A DNA stretch of 64,000 nucleotides from DASVCS01 sp036381495 (GCA_036381495.1 DASVCS010000015.1:8900-72899), one strand, 5' to 3'. Positions 24,334 to 33,717 are shown, counted from the first letter of the stretch. Made by a program: numbers and translations. The notes: generated by a model from the sequence alone, not told the origin.

Positions 24334-24375
24334 TTGACATCTAGTTTCTACACTCGTAATACTACGGCCGTAGAA
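24334..24375 (+). promoter_or_regulatory. Promoter and BlaI/MecI-type operator of the first BlaI/M56 operon
   Basis: TTGACA (24334-24339), 17-nt spacer, weak -10 TAATAC (24357-24362). Over and after the -10 lies TACTACGGCCGTAGAA, including the perfect 12-bp palindrome CTACGGCCGTAG (24363-24374), and a wider dyad TTCTAC (24346) / GTAGAA (24375). BlaI/MecI repressors bind dyads built on TAC/GTA half sites. The BlaI gene follows 107 nt later, so autorepression is likely. Confidence 0.65.
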
Positions 24376-24481
24376 CATGAGGCGACCGACGGCGGTTCGG
24401 GGTTGCCGGCAGACCGGCGAGCGAAGTGGCGTGGGGGCGAGGGGAGACGCCGCCCGTGCGGCAAGTGGAAGGATGGTACGG

Positions 24482-24880
24482 ATGAGCTATTCGTTGACGG
24501 AGCTCCAGCTCGCGCTGATGCGGGTGTTGTGGGAGCGAGGGGAGGCGACGGTGGTGGCGGTGCAGGAGGCGCTGGAGCCGGAGCGGCGGCTGGCGCAGTC
24601 GACGGTGGCGACGCTGCTGTCGCGGCTGGAGAAGCGGGGGCTGGTGACGCATCGGACGGAGAGCCGGCAGTACGTGTACCGGGCGCTGGTCACGGAGCAG
24701 GAGGTACGCCGGTCGATGGTGAGGGCGTTCGCGGAGTTGGCGGACGATCTGTTCCGCGGGGACGTCGCCGCGCTGGTGAGCCATCTGCTCACGGCGCAGG
24801 AGGTGGCGCCGGCGGATCTGGCGCGGGTGAAGGCGCTGATCGAGGCGAAGGAGCGGGAGCTGAACCGGAGGAGGTCATGA
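24482..24880 (+). CDS. BlaI/MecI-family repressor
   Basis: 132 residues from ATG 24482, nine nt after GGAAGG. Winged helix: LTELQLALMRVLWERGEATV, STVATLLSRLEKRGLVTHRT, ESRQYVYRALVTEQEVRRSM. The C-terminal dimerisation helices follow (FAELADDLFRGDVAALVSHL). BlaI-type repressors are cleaved or released when the partner M56 protease senses an envelope signal. That partner follows with a 4-nt ATGA overlap. No beta-lactamase gene is nearby, so the regulon may be something else. The operator-like dyad at 24346-24375 supports autoregulation. Confidence 0.94.
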   Translation: MSYSLTELQLALMRVLWERGEATVVAVQEALEPERRLAQSTVATLLSRLEKRGLVTHRTESRQYVYRALVTEQEVRRSMVRAFAELADDLFRGDVAALVSHLLTAQEVAPADLARVKALIEAKERELNRRRS

Positions 24881-27667
24881 TGGCGGGGATCGGATCGGCC
24901 GGGAGCGTGTTCGTGGGGGGTGTGGCGGGGTGGCTGGCGACGTACGCGGTGCACAGCGCGATCCTGCTGGGCGGAGCGGCGTTGGTGACGCGCCGGCTGG
25001 TGCGCGCGGATGCGTGGCGCGAGGTGATCTGGAAGACGGCGCTGCTCGGGGGTCTCGCGACGGCGACGTTGCAGGCGGGGCTGGACTTCCGGCCGCTGAG
25101 CGGAGAGTGGCGGTTCCCCGTCGGCCGGGTGCGCGTCGCCGGCGCCGCGCCGGCTGCGGCCGACCGGACGGCGCGAGGCGTGGAGGACGGCACGCCGGCC
25201 GCGGCGCCCCAGGCGAGCCCGGGGGTGCGATCCGACGCCGGGCGCAACACCGCCGGCCGCACGGACTTGCGCGGTACGGGATCCGTCGCGCAGGCCGGAG
25301 CGCGCCGGCAGGCGGGGATCGGGACGGCCCCATCGACCGTCCAGACCGGCGGGAACACCCGGGCTCGCGACGGCGGGGAGGGAATGACCAGCGGGCGCGC
25401 CACGTCCCCGTGGCTCATGGCGCTGCTGGCGCTCTGGTCGGCCGGGGCGGTGCTCTTCCTCGCGCGGCTGGCGCGCCATCATCTCCGGCTCCTGCGGCTG
25501 CTGCGGGACCGCGCACAGGTAACGGATGGGGCCATCCTCTCGCTCCTCGCCACCCTCCGGCGGAACGCCGGCGTCTGGCGGCCGGTGCGGCTCACGGTAG
25601 CCGCGACGTGTCCGACCCCGCTCGCGCTCGGTACCCGCGAGATCTGCGTGCCCGAGCCGTTCCTCTCGCGCCTCGACCGCGACCAGCAGCGGAGCACGCT
25701 CGCCCACGAACTGGCGCACCTGGCGCGCCGGGACCCGGCATGGCACCTGACCGCCGGGATCATCGAGGCCATCTTCTTCTTCCAGCCGCTCAACCGGCTC
25801 GCACGGCGCCGGCTGCGTGAGGCCGCCGAGAACCTGTGCGACGACTGGGCCGTGCAGCAGACCGGTTCGGCGCTCGGCCTGGCCCGCTCGCTGGCGGAGG
25901 TCGCCTCGTGGGTCGTGCCGGGCGCGGAGCCGGTCCCGTCCGGAACCATGGCCATGGCGGAAGGGGGCTCCCCCCTGCTCCGGCGGGTCGAGCGGCTCCT
26001 CGCGGAGCGGGAGGGCGCGGCTCCTCGCGGAGCGGGAGGGCGCGGCGCCGCGCGGGGTGCGGCGCGCCGCGGCGGCCGCTGTGGGGTTGCTCGCCGTCGT
26101 CGCCGTGGTGGCGCCGGGGGTGTCGGCGACGGGTGGTGGGTCGGAGCCGTCGCGCGCGGCGCCGGTGGGACCGGACTCGCGGCCGTTGGCGAATGCGAGC
26201 GCGAGCGCGCAGGATCCGGTGATCCGTCACCCGGCGCCGGAGGAGCCGCTGGAGCGGCGGTGGGGGTGGGCGGAGGCGGAGGCGCAGCGTCGCGGGGATT
26301 CGGCGTACTGGGTGGCGTACGCCTTCGAGCGTGCGCTGTCTCCGGACCGGTTGTACGTGGAGGACAGCGAGGGCTGGTCGACGGAGGAGACGGCCGACGC
26401 GCCGCTGGGCCGGCTCGTGTTCGGACCCTCGTACGAGCGGCCCGTGAAGGCGAGCGGCCCGGTGCGGCAGCCGGTGCTGGTGCTCTTCCGCGTGGCGGCT
26501 GCGGGGTCGGACGGGCCGCGGGTGGACCGGGTGTCGGTGCGCGCCGCGTCGCTCGGGATGTCGCTGAGCGGCTTGCCCCTCTACTGGCTGGGCATGGCCG
26601 AGGAGTCGGAGAGCTTCGATTGGCTGCGACGCTGGGTGGACGACCTCGGTGACGAGCGGCTGCGGGGCACGGTGATCGAGGCGATCGCGATGCATGAGGA
26701 TGCGGGACGCGTCGTGCCGTTCCTCGCGGATGTCGTGCGGAGCGAGCGGCCGGACGGCGTGCGTGAGGAGGCGGTCGAGGGGCTGGCCTGGCATGCGACG
26801 GAGGGTTCCGTGGCTTTGCTGCGGGCGACGGCGCTCGAGGACCGGTCGGTCCGCATCCGTGAGGAGGCGGCGGAGACGCTCGGCGAGTTGGGGACGCCGG
26901 AGGCATCGGCGGCGCTTACGGAGGTGGTGCGCTCGAGGACGCCGGAAGAGGTGCGTGTCGAGGCGGTCGAGGCGATGGCCGGGTGGTCCGCGCCCGAGGT
27001 ACTCGAGACGCTGGTACGCCTTGCGTTCGAGGATCCGAACGCGGAGATCCAGGAGGAAGCGATCGAGACGATCGCCGAGTTTCCGGCGGCATCCGCCGTT
27101 CCGGCGCTCGAGCGTATTGCGCACGAGCATCCTTCGATCGGCATCCGACGGGAGGCGGTCGAGCAGTTGGGCGAGCTGGATCCGGCGGCGGCGGCGGAGG
27201 TGATCGAGGCGCTGTTGCGTGAGGATACGCCCGCCGAGTTGCGGGAGGAGGCCATCGACGCGCTGGCGGAGCGGGCGTCGCCACGCGCGCTCGAGGCCAT
27301 CGTCGCCGTGGCGATGTCGGACCCGAGCCCGGAGTTGCAGGAGGAGGCGGTCGAGAAGCTGGCGGAGTTCGCGCCGGCGGATGCGCTGCCGCACCTCGAG
27401 CAGATCATCTGGGAGCATCCGTCGGCGTCCGTGCGCCGGGAGGCCGTCGAGACACTGGCCGAGTTCCCGGCGCAACTGGCGCTTCCGATCCTGGACGAGG
27501 TGGTGGCCCGAAGCACGGAAGGCGCGCTGCTCGAGGAGGCGGTGCAGGCCATTGCGGAGTTCCCGGCCGACCTGAGCGTGCCGCGGCTCCTGAAGATCGT
27601 GCGGGAGCACCCGCGGGCGGAGGCACGGCGCGAGGCGCTGGACCAGCTCGGCGACAGGATCGGGTGA
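24877..27667 (+). pseudogene. M56 (BlaR1-type) protease with HEAT-repeat tail, split by a 25-bp duplication
   Basis: The start ATG 24877 overlaps the BlaI stop behind GGAGGAGG. Residues 1-370 are an M56 membrane protease: three or four N-terminal helices, then zinc motif HELAH (His277, Glu278, His281) in STLAHELAHLARRDPAWHL and AENLCDDWAVQQTGSALGLA. At 25993-26042 a 25-nt unit is present twice, shifting the frame by +1. The original frame then degenerates into Gly/Arg sequence to 26652. The other frame resumes without loss as AAPRGVRRAAAAAVGLLAVV (a transmembrane helix), then a periplasmic part and ten 32-residue HEAT-like repeats (REEAVETLAEF type) to 27667. With one unit removed, the reading frame is continuous. 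It may be a real mutation, phase variation or an assembly error. Confidence 0.85.
25993..26042 (+). repeat. Perfect 25-bp tandem duplication inside the M56 gene
   Basis: CGGCTCCTCGCGGAGCGGGA plus GGGCG occurs twice without mismatch (25993-26017 and 26018-26042). Since 25 is not a multiple of three, it breaks the M56-HEAT frame. The residues LLAEREGAAPRG are read in both frames on either side, the direct trace of the duplication. Confidence 0.95.
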
Positions 27668-27868
27668 GCGGTTCACGAGGTTCCGCGCCGGCCGGGTCCC
27701 GCCCGGTCCGGCCCAGCGGAACAGGTGTTGCGATCAGGATGTTGGGGCCCGGGGGTCCCCCGCGCTGCTGCGCTGGCCGCACGCGGCTCCCCCGACGAAG
27801 CCGAGAAAGACCCGGGCGGACGCCAGCACGGGCGCGTCCGCTCCGGTCGACGGACACGGAGGACAACC

Positions 27869-28453
27869 ATGGCCCACCCGCTCGTTCGCAACTGGGGGAC
27901 CCTCGTCCTCGAAGGACTGGTCGCCATCCTGTTCGGCATCATCTTCCTGGCCGTCCCCTTCGCCAGCCTGCTGGCGCTGACCTATGTCTTCGGCGCGTTC
28001 GCGATCGTCGACGGCGTCCTCGCACTGGTCTCGATGTTCTCGCCCGAACGGAGCGGATCCCGCTGGGCGCTCGCGATCTACGGCATCGCCGGCATCATCA
28101 TCGGGATCCTCGCGTTCGTGGTGCCCAGGATCACGATCATGGCCTTCGTCTACCTGCTGGCGGCCTGGGCGTTCATCATCGGGATTCTGCGGATCATCTC
28201 GGCGATCGCACTGCGCAGGGAGATCCGCGGCGAATGGGTCCAGATCCTCGCCGGGATCGTGGCCGTCGCCTTCGGCCTCTACCTGCTCTTCGCTCCGAGC
28301 CGCCTGATCGCGCTCGTGCTCGCGATCGGCGTCTACGCGATCATCAAGGGCGTGCTCCTCGTCATCAGCGGCATCCAGCTCCGGCACCACGTCGAGGAGA
28401 TGCGCCGCCGCGCCGGACCGGGACCGACCTTGCAAGGACGCGCCGCGGCTTGA
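27869..28453 (+). CDS. HdeD/DUF308-family membrane protein
   Basis: 194 residues from ATG 27869, behind ACGGAGGACAACC. Six transmembrane helices in three pairs, each rich in Gly/Ile (LEGLVAILFGIIFLAVPFAS, WALAIYGIAGIIIGILAFVV, ILAGIVAVAFGLYLLFAPSR). The duplicated DUF308 unit is typical of HdeD, an acid-resistance membrane protein in Escherichia; the role elsewhere is unclear. It lies 200 nt after the M56-HEAT gene with its own ribosome-binding site and may be co-transcribed with it. Ends in a short charged tail. Confidence 0.9.
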   Translation: MAHPLVRNWGTLVLEGLVAILFGIIFLAVPFASLLALTYVFGAFAIVDGVLALVSMFSPERSGSRWALAIYGIAGIIIGILAFVVPRITIMAFVYLLAAWAFIIGILRIISAIALRREIRGEWVQILAGIVAVAFGLYLLFAPSRLIALVLAIGVYAIIKGVLLVISGIQLRHHVEEMRRRAGPGPTLQGRAAA

Positions 28454-28646
28454 TCCCGGGGCCTCCCGGACCCGGTGTGAGCGACGCCGGGACCGCGAGG
28501 CCCTTGTGCAAGCGCCCCGGTCCAGTGTAACGTGCCTCCCCCGGGTGGGCCCCGACCGGCGGAACGCGACGGCATCGCGCCGATGCCACGAGGGCGGCGA
28601 ACCGGACGCATGCCCACCATACACCCCATCAATCGAGTCAAACGGC

Positions 28647-29357
28647 TTGAGCACGAACGCGCCGTCGGACAATGCGGTCGATCGCGCCGGACACGCATAC
28701 CGGCGCCTCCGTGATCTCATCCTCCACGGCCGCCTCGGCCCCGGCTTCCGCCTCACCGAGATCGAGGTCGCGCGCCGCCTCGGCATGAGCCGAACGCCCG
28801 TCCGCAGCGCGCTGCAACGACTCCAACAGGAGGGATACGTCCTCACCATCGCCGGTGGCCGGCAGAGCCGGACCGTGGTGGCCCCGCTCACCCGCGATGA
28901 TGCCCGCGAGCTCTTCGGCATCGTCGGTGAGCTCGAAGGACTCGCGGGCGCGATGGCGGCGCGACTTCCGGATCGAGTGCGGCTCCCGCTGGTGCGCGAA
29001 ATGGAACGCCTCACCGCGGAATTGCTCGCGATCTCCCGCGCGCCCGCCCCCGATCCCAACCGCCGCTTCGAGAACGACACCGAATTCCACGCCCTGTACG
29101 TGAACGCCGCCGCCGGCCCCCGCCTCCGCGCTCTGCACGCCGCTGTCAGGCCGCAGGCCGAACGCTACGTCCGCCTCTACATCAGCCTGCTCGTCGACGC
29201 GATGGGGACCTCCCACGACGAACACGCGGCGATCACCGCCGCCATCGCGGCGGCCGACCCCGACGCCGCCCAGCAGTCCGTTCGCATGAACTGGATCAAC
29301 GCCGCCGAACGACTCTGCGCCGTAATGTCCGAGCAGGGCGAGCGCGGAATCTGGTAG
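28647..29357 (+). CDS. GntR-family regulator (FCD/FadR group)
   Basis: About 236 residues from a TTG at 28647; the open frame extends upstream but without conserved residues. N-terminal winged helix: YRRLRDLILHGRLGPGFRLT, EIEVARRLGMSRTPVRSALQ, RLQQEGYVLTIAG. The all-helical FCD ligand domain follows, with metal-binding-type residues in RFENDTEFHALYVNAAAG, HAAVRPQAERYVRLYISLL and HDEHAAITAAIAAADP. FCD regulators sense small organic acids. No metabolic operon is divergent from it, so the target is unknown. The start is uncertain because no strong ribosome-binding site is visible. Confidence 0.9.
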   Translation: MSTNAPSDNAVDRAGHAYRRLRDLILHGRLGPGFRLTEIEVARRLGMSRTPVRSALQRLQQEGYVLTIAGGRQSRTVVAPLTRDDARELFGIVGELEGLAGAMAARLPDRVRLPLVREMERLTAELLAISRAPAPDPNRRFENDTEFHALYVNAAAGPRLRALHAAVRPQAERYVRLYISLLVDAMGTSHDEHAAITAAIAAADPDAAQQSVRMNWINAAERLCAVMSEQGERGIW

Positions 29358-29837
29358 GATCCGCGCGGCCACACCCGCCGTACATGCACCCGTCCAGCTC
29401 GACCGTGACCGTTGCGGGGAACGGTTGACCGCTCATCACATCGCGACACGGCCGCACATCGATCACCACCGCGACGCGGTGGGCGTCCGTCTCGATTCAG
29501 TAGACCGTCCGGCCCGCGGCGACGGTCGTCCGGGTTCCTGCGTGTGGTCAGTGCGGCGTCGCGGCGCCCACGTCTCCGAATCTCATATTTCCGCTTGACA
29601 TTCTGTTGTTCTCGTCGCAGATTGCCGAAAAAAGCAAGGGTTCCCGTGGATCGGCAGGGTGGTGCCGGTGTGCCGGACGGCACGGCGGCCGGCGAACGTT
29701 CACTCTCCCCGGTGGAGGTCGTCATGATCGCACGCTGTGTTCCGTACGTCGTGGCACGAGCCACGACGGTCACGAAGATGCTGCCTCGCGGCGTCGCGGA
29801 TTCGGGAGGCGGAGTGTCGGGGGACGCGAAGGGCGGG
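29358..29837 (+). promoter_or_regulatory. 480-nt gap with promoter before the cytochrome gene
   Basis: TTGACA at 29595-29600 with a weak -10 (CAGATT, 29618-29623) is the only clear signal. Sequence around it is locally less GC-rich (TCTCATATTTCC, GAAAAAAGCAAGG). An in-frame ATG at 29724 would lengthen the cytochrome, but the extra residues are not conserved. Otherwise I see nothing. Confidence 0.45.
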
Positions 29838-31061
29838 ATGGGCATACGGTGGCTGTCGCGCCTGGTACCGGTGGCCGTGTGGCTCGGGCTGGGCGTGGCG
29901 TGCGCCGGCGAGCCGGCGGCGCTGGAGTCGCCGGCTGGGGATGGCGCGGTACTGGAAGCGGGTCGGGTGCTGGAGCGAAAGACGCCGCGCCGGGTCGAGG
30001 AGGGCCGGTGGATCTTCCGTTACGACGACTTCGGCGACTGGCGGTTCTGGACGGACACCCTGCGGCTGAACGACCTGGTGGAGCAGGTGACGCCGCGGAC
30101 CGCGTTGCAGCTCGGTCTGAAGGTGGATGCGGATGCGATTCCGCCGGAGGTTCTGGATGCGGTGCTGAGCGACCCATCGCTGCTGGATGACCGGGCCATC
30201 ACGCGGGCGTTGCTGCAACTGGATGCCGTGGTCGGCGTGAGCGCTCAAGTCGAGGGCGACCAGATCACGCGGATCGGCATCACGTGTGCGCTCTGCCATT
30301 CGACGGTGGATGATGCGGTCGCGCCGGGGATCGGACATCGGCGGGACGGGTGGCCGAACCGCGACCTGGCGGTCGGAACGGTCGTGTCGCTGGCGCCGGG
30401 ACTGCCGGACGAATTGCGGGGGATCTACGGCTCGTGGCCGGCGGGCTTCTTCGATCCCCGGTTCAACCTGGATGGGATCAGCGATCCGGTGGTGATCCCG
30501 CCGGCGTACGGGCTGAAGGGCGTGGGGCTCGAGACGTACACGGGCGAGGGGCCGGTGTCGTACTGGAACGCGTACGTGGCGGTGCTCGAGATGCACGGTC
30601 ACGGCTCGTTCTCCGACCCGCGGCTGGGGGTCCGTGTCCGCATCCCGCCGGGTGAGGACGAAGTCCGGTCGAAGCTCGCGGCGCTGCGGCAGTACCAGCG
30701 GACGCTGGAGGCGCCGCGGCCGCCGGAGGGGAGCTACGATGCGGCCGCGGCGGCGCGTGGCCGCGTGGTCTTCCGGACCGTGGCTCGCTGTTCGACGTGC
30801 CACTCGGGACCGAACTTCACGGATGGCGGGAACCTGCACGACGCGGCGGAGACGGGCATGGATCCGGCGTACGCCGCGCGCGGCACGACGGGCAAGTACC
30901 GGACGACGCCGCTCAGGGGCTTGTGGCAACACCCGCCGTATTTCCATGATGGGAGCGCCGCGACTCTGGCGGAAGTCGTGGATCACTACGACCGCGCGCT
31001 GGGGCTGGGTCTGACGCCGGACGAGCGGGCGGACCTGATCGAGTACCTGAAGACGCTGTGA
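29838..31061 (+). CDS. Di-haem c-type cytochrome, cytochrome-c-peroxidase-like, lipoprotein
   Basis: 407 residues from ATG 29838. The N-terminus WLSRLVPVAVWLGLGVAC looks like a lipoprotein signal. Two covalent haem sites are present: CALCH (Cys150, Cys153, His154) and CSTCH (Cys318, Cys321, His322). The C-terminal part (DGGNLHDAAETGMDPAY, GTTGKYRTTPLRGLWQHPPY, FHDGSAATLAEVVDHYDRAL) is the conserved block of CcpA/MauG-like and other di-haem cytochromes. It could transfer electrons or act as a peroxidase in the periplasm. The Rieske-flavoprotein gene follows after 80 nt in the same direction, suggesting a shared redox unit. Confidence 0.88.
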   Translation: MGIRWLSRLVPVAVWLGLGVACAGEPAALESPAGDGAVLEAGRVLERKTPRRVEEGRWIFRYDDFGDWRFWTDTLRLNDLVEQVTPRTALQLGLKVDADAIPPEVLDAVLSDPSLLDDRAITRALLQLDAVVGVSAQVEGDQITRIGITCALCHSTVDDAVAPGIGHRRDGWPNRDLAVGTVVSLAPGLPDELRGIYGSWPAGFFDPRFNLDGISDPVVIPPAYGLKGVGLETYTGEGPVSYWNAYVAVLEMHGHGSFSDPRLGVRVRIPPGEDEVRSKLAALRQYQRTLEAPRPPEGSYDAAAAARGRVVFRTVARCSTCHSGPNFTDGGNLHDAAETGMDPAYAARGTTGKYRTTPLRGLWQHPPYFHDGSAATLAEVVDHYDRALGLGLTPDERADLIEYLKTL

Positions 31062-31141
31062 CGGCCGGCATCGCCCGGCCCTGCGAGGCCGGGCGATGCT
31101 GGTCCGACCGGCGAAGACGTTCGAGACGAGGAGGAATGGAA

Positions 31142-32722
31142 ATGGGGAACGAGCCGTCGCAAGTGACGGGACCGGATCTGGCCGCGGGCGTCGCCGTCGA
31201 CACGCTGGTCGAGGGCGAACCGCTCCTCGGCCAGGTGGATGGCGAGCCGGTGCTGCTGGTGAAACGGGGTGGAGAGCTGCTCGCGATCGGCGCGGTCTGC
31301 ACGCACTACGGCGGCCCGCTGGCGGAAGGGCTGGTGGTGGGAGATACGATCCACTGCCCGTGGCACCACGCGTGTTTCTCGCTGCGCACGGGCGAAGCGC
31401 TCGGCGCGCCGGCGTTGAATCCGGTGGCACGCTGGACGGTCGAGGTCCGCGACGGCAAGGCGATCGTGACCGGGAAGGAGGAGGAGCCGCCGCTCTCGGC
31501 GCGTGGTCGGACGGCGACGGGTCCGGAGTCCGTCGTCATCGTCGGCGCGGGCGCCGCGGGGAGCGCCGCGGCGGAAATGCTGCGCCGCGAGGGGTACGCG
31601 GGTCCCATCACGATGGTGGACCCCGATGCGCCGGCGCCGTACGATCGGCCGAATCTCTCGAAGGACTACCTGGCCGGGAACGCGCCGGAGGAGTGGATCC
31701 CTTTGCGCCCCGAGGGCTTCTACGCGGAGCACGGCATCGAGCGCATCGACGCGACGGCCGTCTCGCTCGACCCGTCGGCGCGGACGCTCACGCTCTCGGA
31801 CGGACGGAGCCTCGGCTTCGGTGCGCTCCTGCTCGCGACCGGCGCCACGCCCGTAGCGCTGCGCGCGCCCGGCGCCGCGCTGCCGCACGTGCACCTGCTG
31901 CGCTCGCTCGCGGACTGCCGCGCGATCATCGCGGCGGCGGAGAGCGCGCGCCGCGCCGTCGTCGTGGGCGCCAGCTTCATCGGGATGGAGGTGGCCGCCT
32001 CACTGCGCATGCGTGGGCTCGCCGTCACGGTCGTCGCGCCCGAGGCGCTCCCGTTCGAGCGCACCCTCGGCCCGGACCTCGGTCGCCTGCTGCGCTCCGT
32101 ACACGAGGAGCACGGCGTGTCCTTCGCGTTGGGGCACACCGCCGCGCGCATCGAGGCGGATCGCGTCGTGCTGGATGACGGTCGCGAACTGGACGCGGAC
32201 CTCGTGGTGGTCGGCATCGGCGTACGGCCGAACACCGACCTCGCCCGGGCCGCCGGACTCGAAGTCTCGAACGGCGTGCTCGTGAACGAATTCCTCGAGA
32301 CGAGCGCGCCCGGCATCTTCGCGGCCGGCGACATCGCGCGCTTCCCGGACCCGCGCACCGGCGAGCGGATCCGCGTCGAACACTGGGTCGTCGCGCAGCG
32401 GCAGGGCCAGGCCGCGGCGCGCAACATCCTCGGCCGCGCAGAGCCGTTCCTCGACGTGCCCTTCTTCTGGACACAGCACTGGGATCTCCCGGTGGCCTAC
32501 GTCGGTCACGCCGCCGGCTGGGACGACATCGTCGTGGATGGCGACCCGCTCTCCCGCGACTGCACGGTCCGCTACCGCCGCGGCGGAGAGACCCTCGCCG
32601 TCGCCACCATCTATCGCGACCACGAGAGCCTCGAAGTCGAAGCCGAGATGGCCGCCGCCGGCGCGCGCCGCGTGGCGGAGACCGCGCGCGCACACGCCGC
32701 CTCCCCGGAGCGTGCGTCGTGA
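31142..32722 (+). CDS. Rieske [2Fe-2S] and FAD-dependent NAD(P)H oxidoreductase fusion
   Basis: 526 residues from ATG 31142, seven nt after GAGGAGGA. Residues about 8-110 are a Rieske domain with ligands Cys53, His55, Cys72 and His75 (CTHYGGPLAEG and CPWHHACF). From residue 120 follows a two-dinucleotide flavoprotein: SVVIVGAGAAGSAAAEMLRR, DRPNLSKDYLAG, AVVVGASFIGMEVAASLRMR, and the FAD motif APGIFAAGDIARFPDP. This is the ferredoxin-reductase/apoptosis-inducing-factor-like (AIFM3) architecture that passes electrons from NAD(P)H to a Rieske centre. It overlaps folE by 4 nt (GTGA). Confidence 0.95.
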   Translation: MGNEPSQVTGPDLAAGVAVDTLVEGEPLLGQVDGEPVLLVKRGGELLAIGAVCTHYGGPLAEGLVVGDTIHCPWHHACFSLRTGEALGAPALNPVARWTVEVRDGKAIVTGKEEEPPLSARGRTATGPESVVIVGAGAAGSAAAEMLRREGYAGPITMVDPDAPAPYDRPNLSKDYLAGNAPEEWIPLRPEGFYAEHGIERIDATAVSLDPSARTLTLSDGRSLGFGALLLATGATPVALRAPGAALPHVHLLRSLADCRAIIAAAESARRAVVVGASFIGMEVAASLRMRGLAVTVVAPEALPFERTLGPDLGRLLRSVHEEHGVSFALGHTAARIEADRVVLDDGRELDADLVVVGIGVRPNTDLARAAGLEVSNGVLVNEFLETSAPGIFAAGDIARFPDPRTGERIRVEHWVVAQRQGQAAARNILGRAEPFLDVPFFWTQHWDLPVAYVGHAAGWDDIVVDGDPLSRDCTVRYRRGGETLAVATIYRDHESLEVEAEMAAAGARRVAETARAHAASPERAS

Positions 32723-33522
32723 GTCGCCGCAGGACGACGTCGCAGAATCCAGTGATCCCGACGACGTCGGGTGCCCCGGCGCACCCGGCGCCGCCGGACG
32801 GCGCGGCGAACCCCGCCGCCACGGCGCCGGCGGGATCCCCCGCCGATGCGCCGGCCCCGGCCGCCGCGCGGAACGGCCGCCCGCGCCGATCGGATGTAGC
32901 GCCTGCAACGGACGCGGCCTCGCGCGCCGCCCCGAGCCCGCACACCGGGGAGGACCCGCCCACGGATGCCGAGCTCGAAGGCCTGGTCCGCCGCCTGCTC
33001 GAACTGCTGGGCGAGGACCCGGCGCGCGCCGGGCTCGTCGCGACGCCACGCCGCGTCGCCCGCGCACTGCGCTGGCTCACCCGCGGATACAGCCGCACCG
33101 CCCAGGACGCGATCGGCGGCGCCCTCTTCGAGGAGCGCCACGAGGCGATGATCCTGGTCAAGGACATCGAGCTGTATTCCCTCTGCGAGCACCACATGCT
33201 CCCGTTCTACGGCCGCGCCCACGTCGCCTACGTGCCGGACGGCCGGATCGTCGGGCTCTCGAAGATCGCGCGCGTGGTCGACGTCTTCGCCCGCCGGCTC
33301 CAGGTCCAGGAGCGGCTGACCGACCAGATCGCCGACGCGCTCGCCCGAGTGCTGCGCCCGCGCGGCGTCGCCGTCGTCATCGAGGCGCACCACCTGTGCA
33401 TGATGATGCGCGGCGTGGAGAAACAGAACTCGAAGACGATCACGAGCGCGGTTCGCGGCGTCTTCGCCGACTGCCCCATGCGCCGCGACGAGTTCCTGCG
33501 GCTGGCGATGCGCGGGGAGTGA
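32719..33522 (+). CDS. folE: GTP cyclohydrolase I with long disordered N-terminus
   Basis: 267 residues, GTG start at 32719 inside the previous stop codon. The first 85 residues are Pro/Ala/Arg-rich and non-conserved. The catalytic domain begins near PTDAELEGLVRRLLELLGED. Zinc and active-site motifs are present: LYSLCEHHMLPFYGRAHVAY, GLSKIARVVDVFARRLQVQE, AHHLCMMMRGVEKQNSKTIT. It converts GTP to dihydroneopterin triphosphate for folate or pterin synthesis. Coupling to a Rieske-flavoprotein is unusual and may only reflect compact packing. An internal start near 32950 would give the usual length. Confidence 0.95.
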   Translation: MSRRRTTSQNPVIPTTSGAPAHPAPPDGAANPAATAPAGSPADAPAPAAARNGRPRRSDVAPATDAASRAAPSPHTGEDPPTDAELEGLVRRLLELLGEDPARAGLVATPRRVARALRWLTRGYSRTAQDAIGGALFEERHEAMILVKDIELYSLCEHHMLPFYGRAHVAYVPDGRIVGLSKIARVVDVFARRLQVQERLTDQIADALARVLRPRGVAVVIEAHHLCMMMRGVEKQNSKTITSAVRGVFADCPMRRDEFLRLAMRGE

Positions 33523-33673
33523 GAGGGGCACGGGGCCCGCGTGCGGCGGCGACGTGGTCGCCGACGGGCACACGTCCATGCGGTCGGAGTCGCCGCCGCT
33601 CCGTGCAGCCTCGCCTCCGCGCTCCTGAGCCCCCGGCCCCGGCCACCCGCCGGGACCGTTCCTCCCCCATACC

Positions 33674-33717
33674 TTGACACCCGACAATCGCCGTCCCGTC
33701 CTTGCTGTCGAACGACA
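33674..33717 (+). promoter_or_regulatory. Promoter and dyad upstream of PadR gene
   Basis: TTGACA at 33674-33679. The expected -10 region near 33697 is weak. TGTCG-AA-CGACA (33706-33717) forms a perfect 5-bp dyad near the expected start of transcription, 24 nt before the ATG. This could be the PadR operator, although it differs from the classical ATGT-N8-ACAT. Confidence 0.5.

Noticed and set aside
26046..26652. Native C-terminus of the M56 protein in its first frame
   Set aside because: After the duplication the first frame becomes Gly/Arg/Ala-rich nonsense, while the alternative frame gives a membrane helix and regular HEAT repeats.
24482..27667. Beta-lactam resistance locus
   Set aside because: BlaI and M56 proteins are present, but there is no beta-lactamase or penicillin-binding sensor domain, so resistance cannot be claimed.
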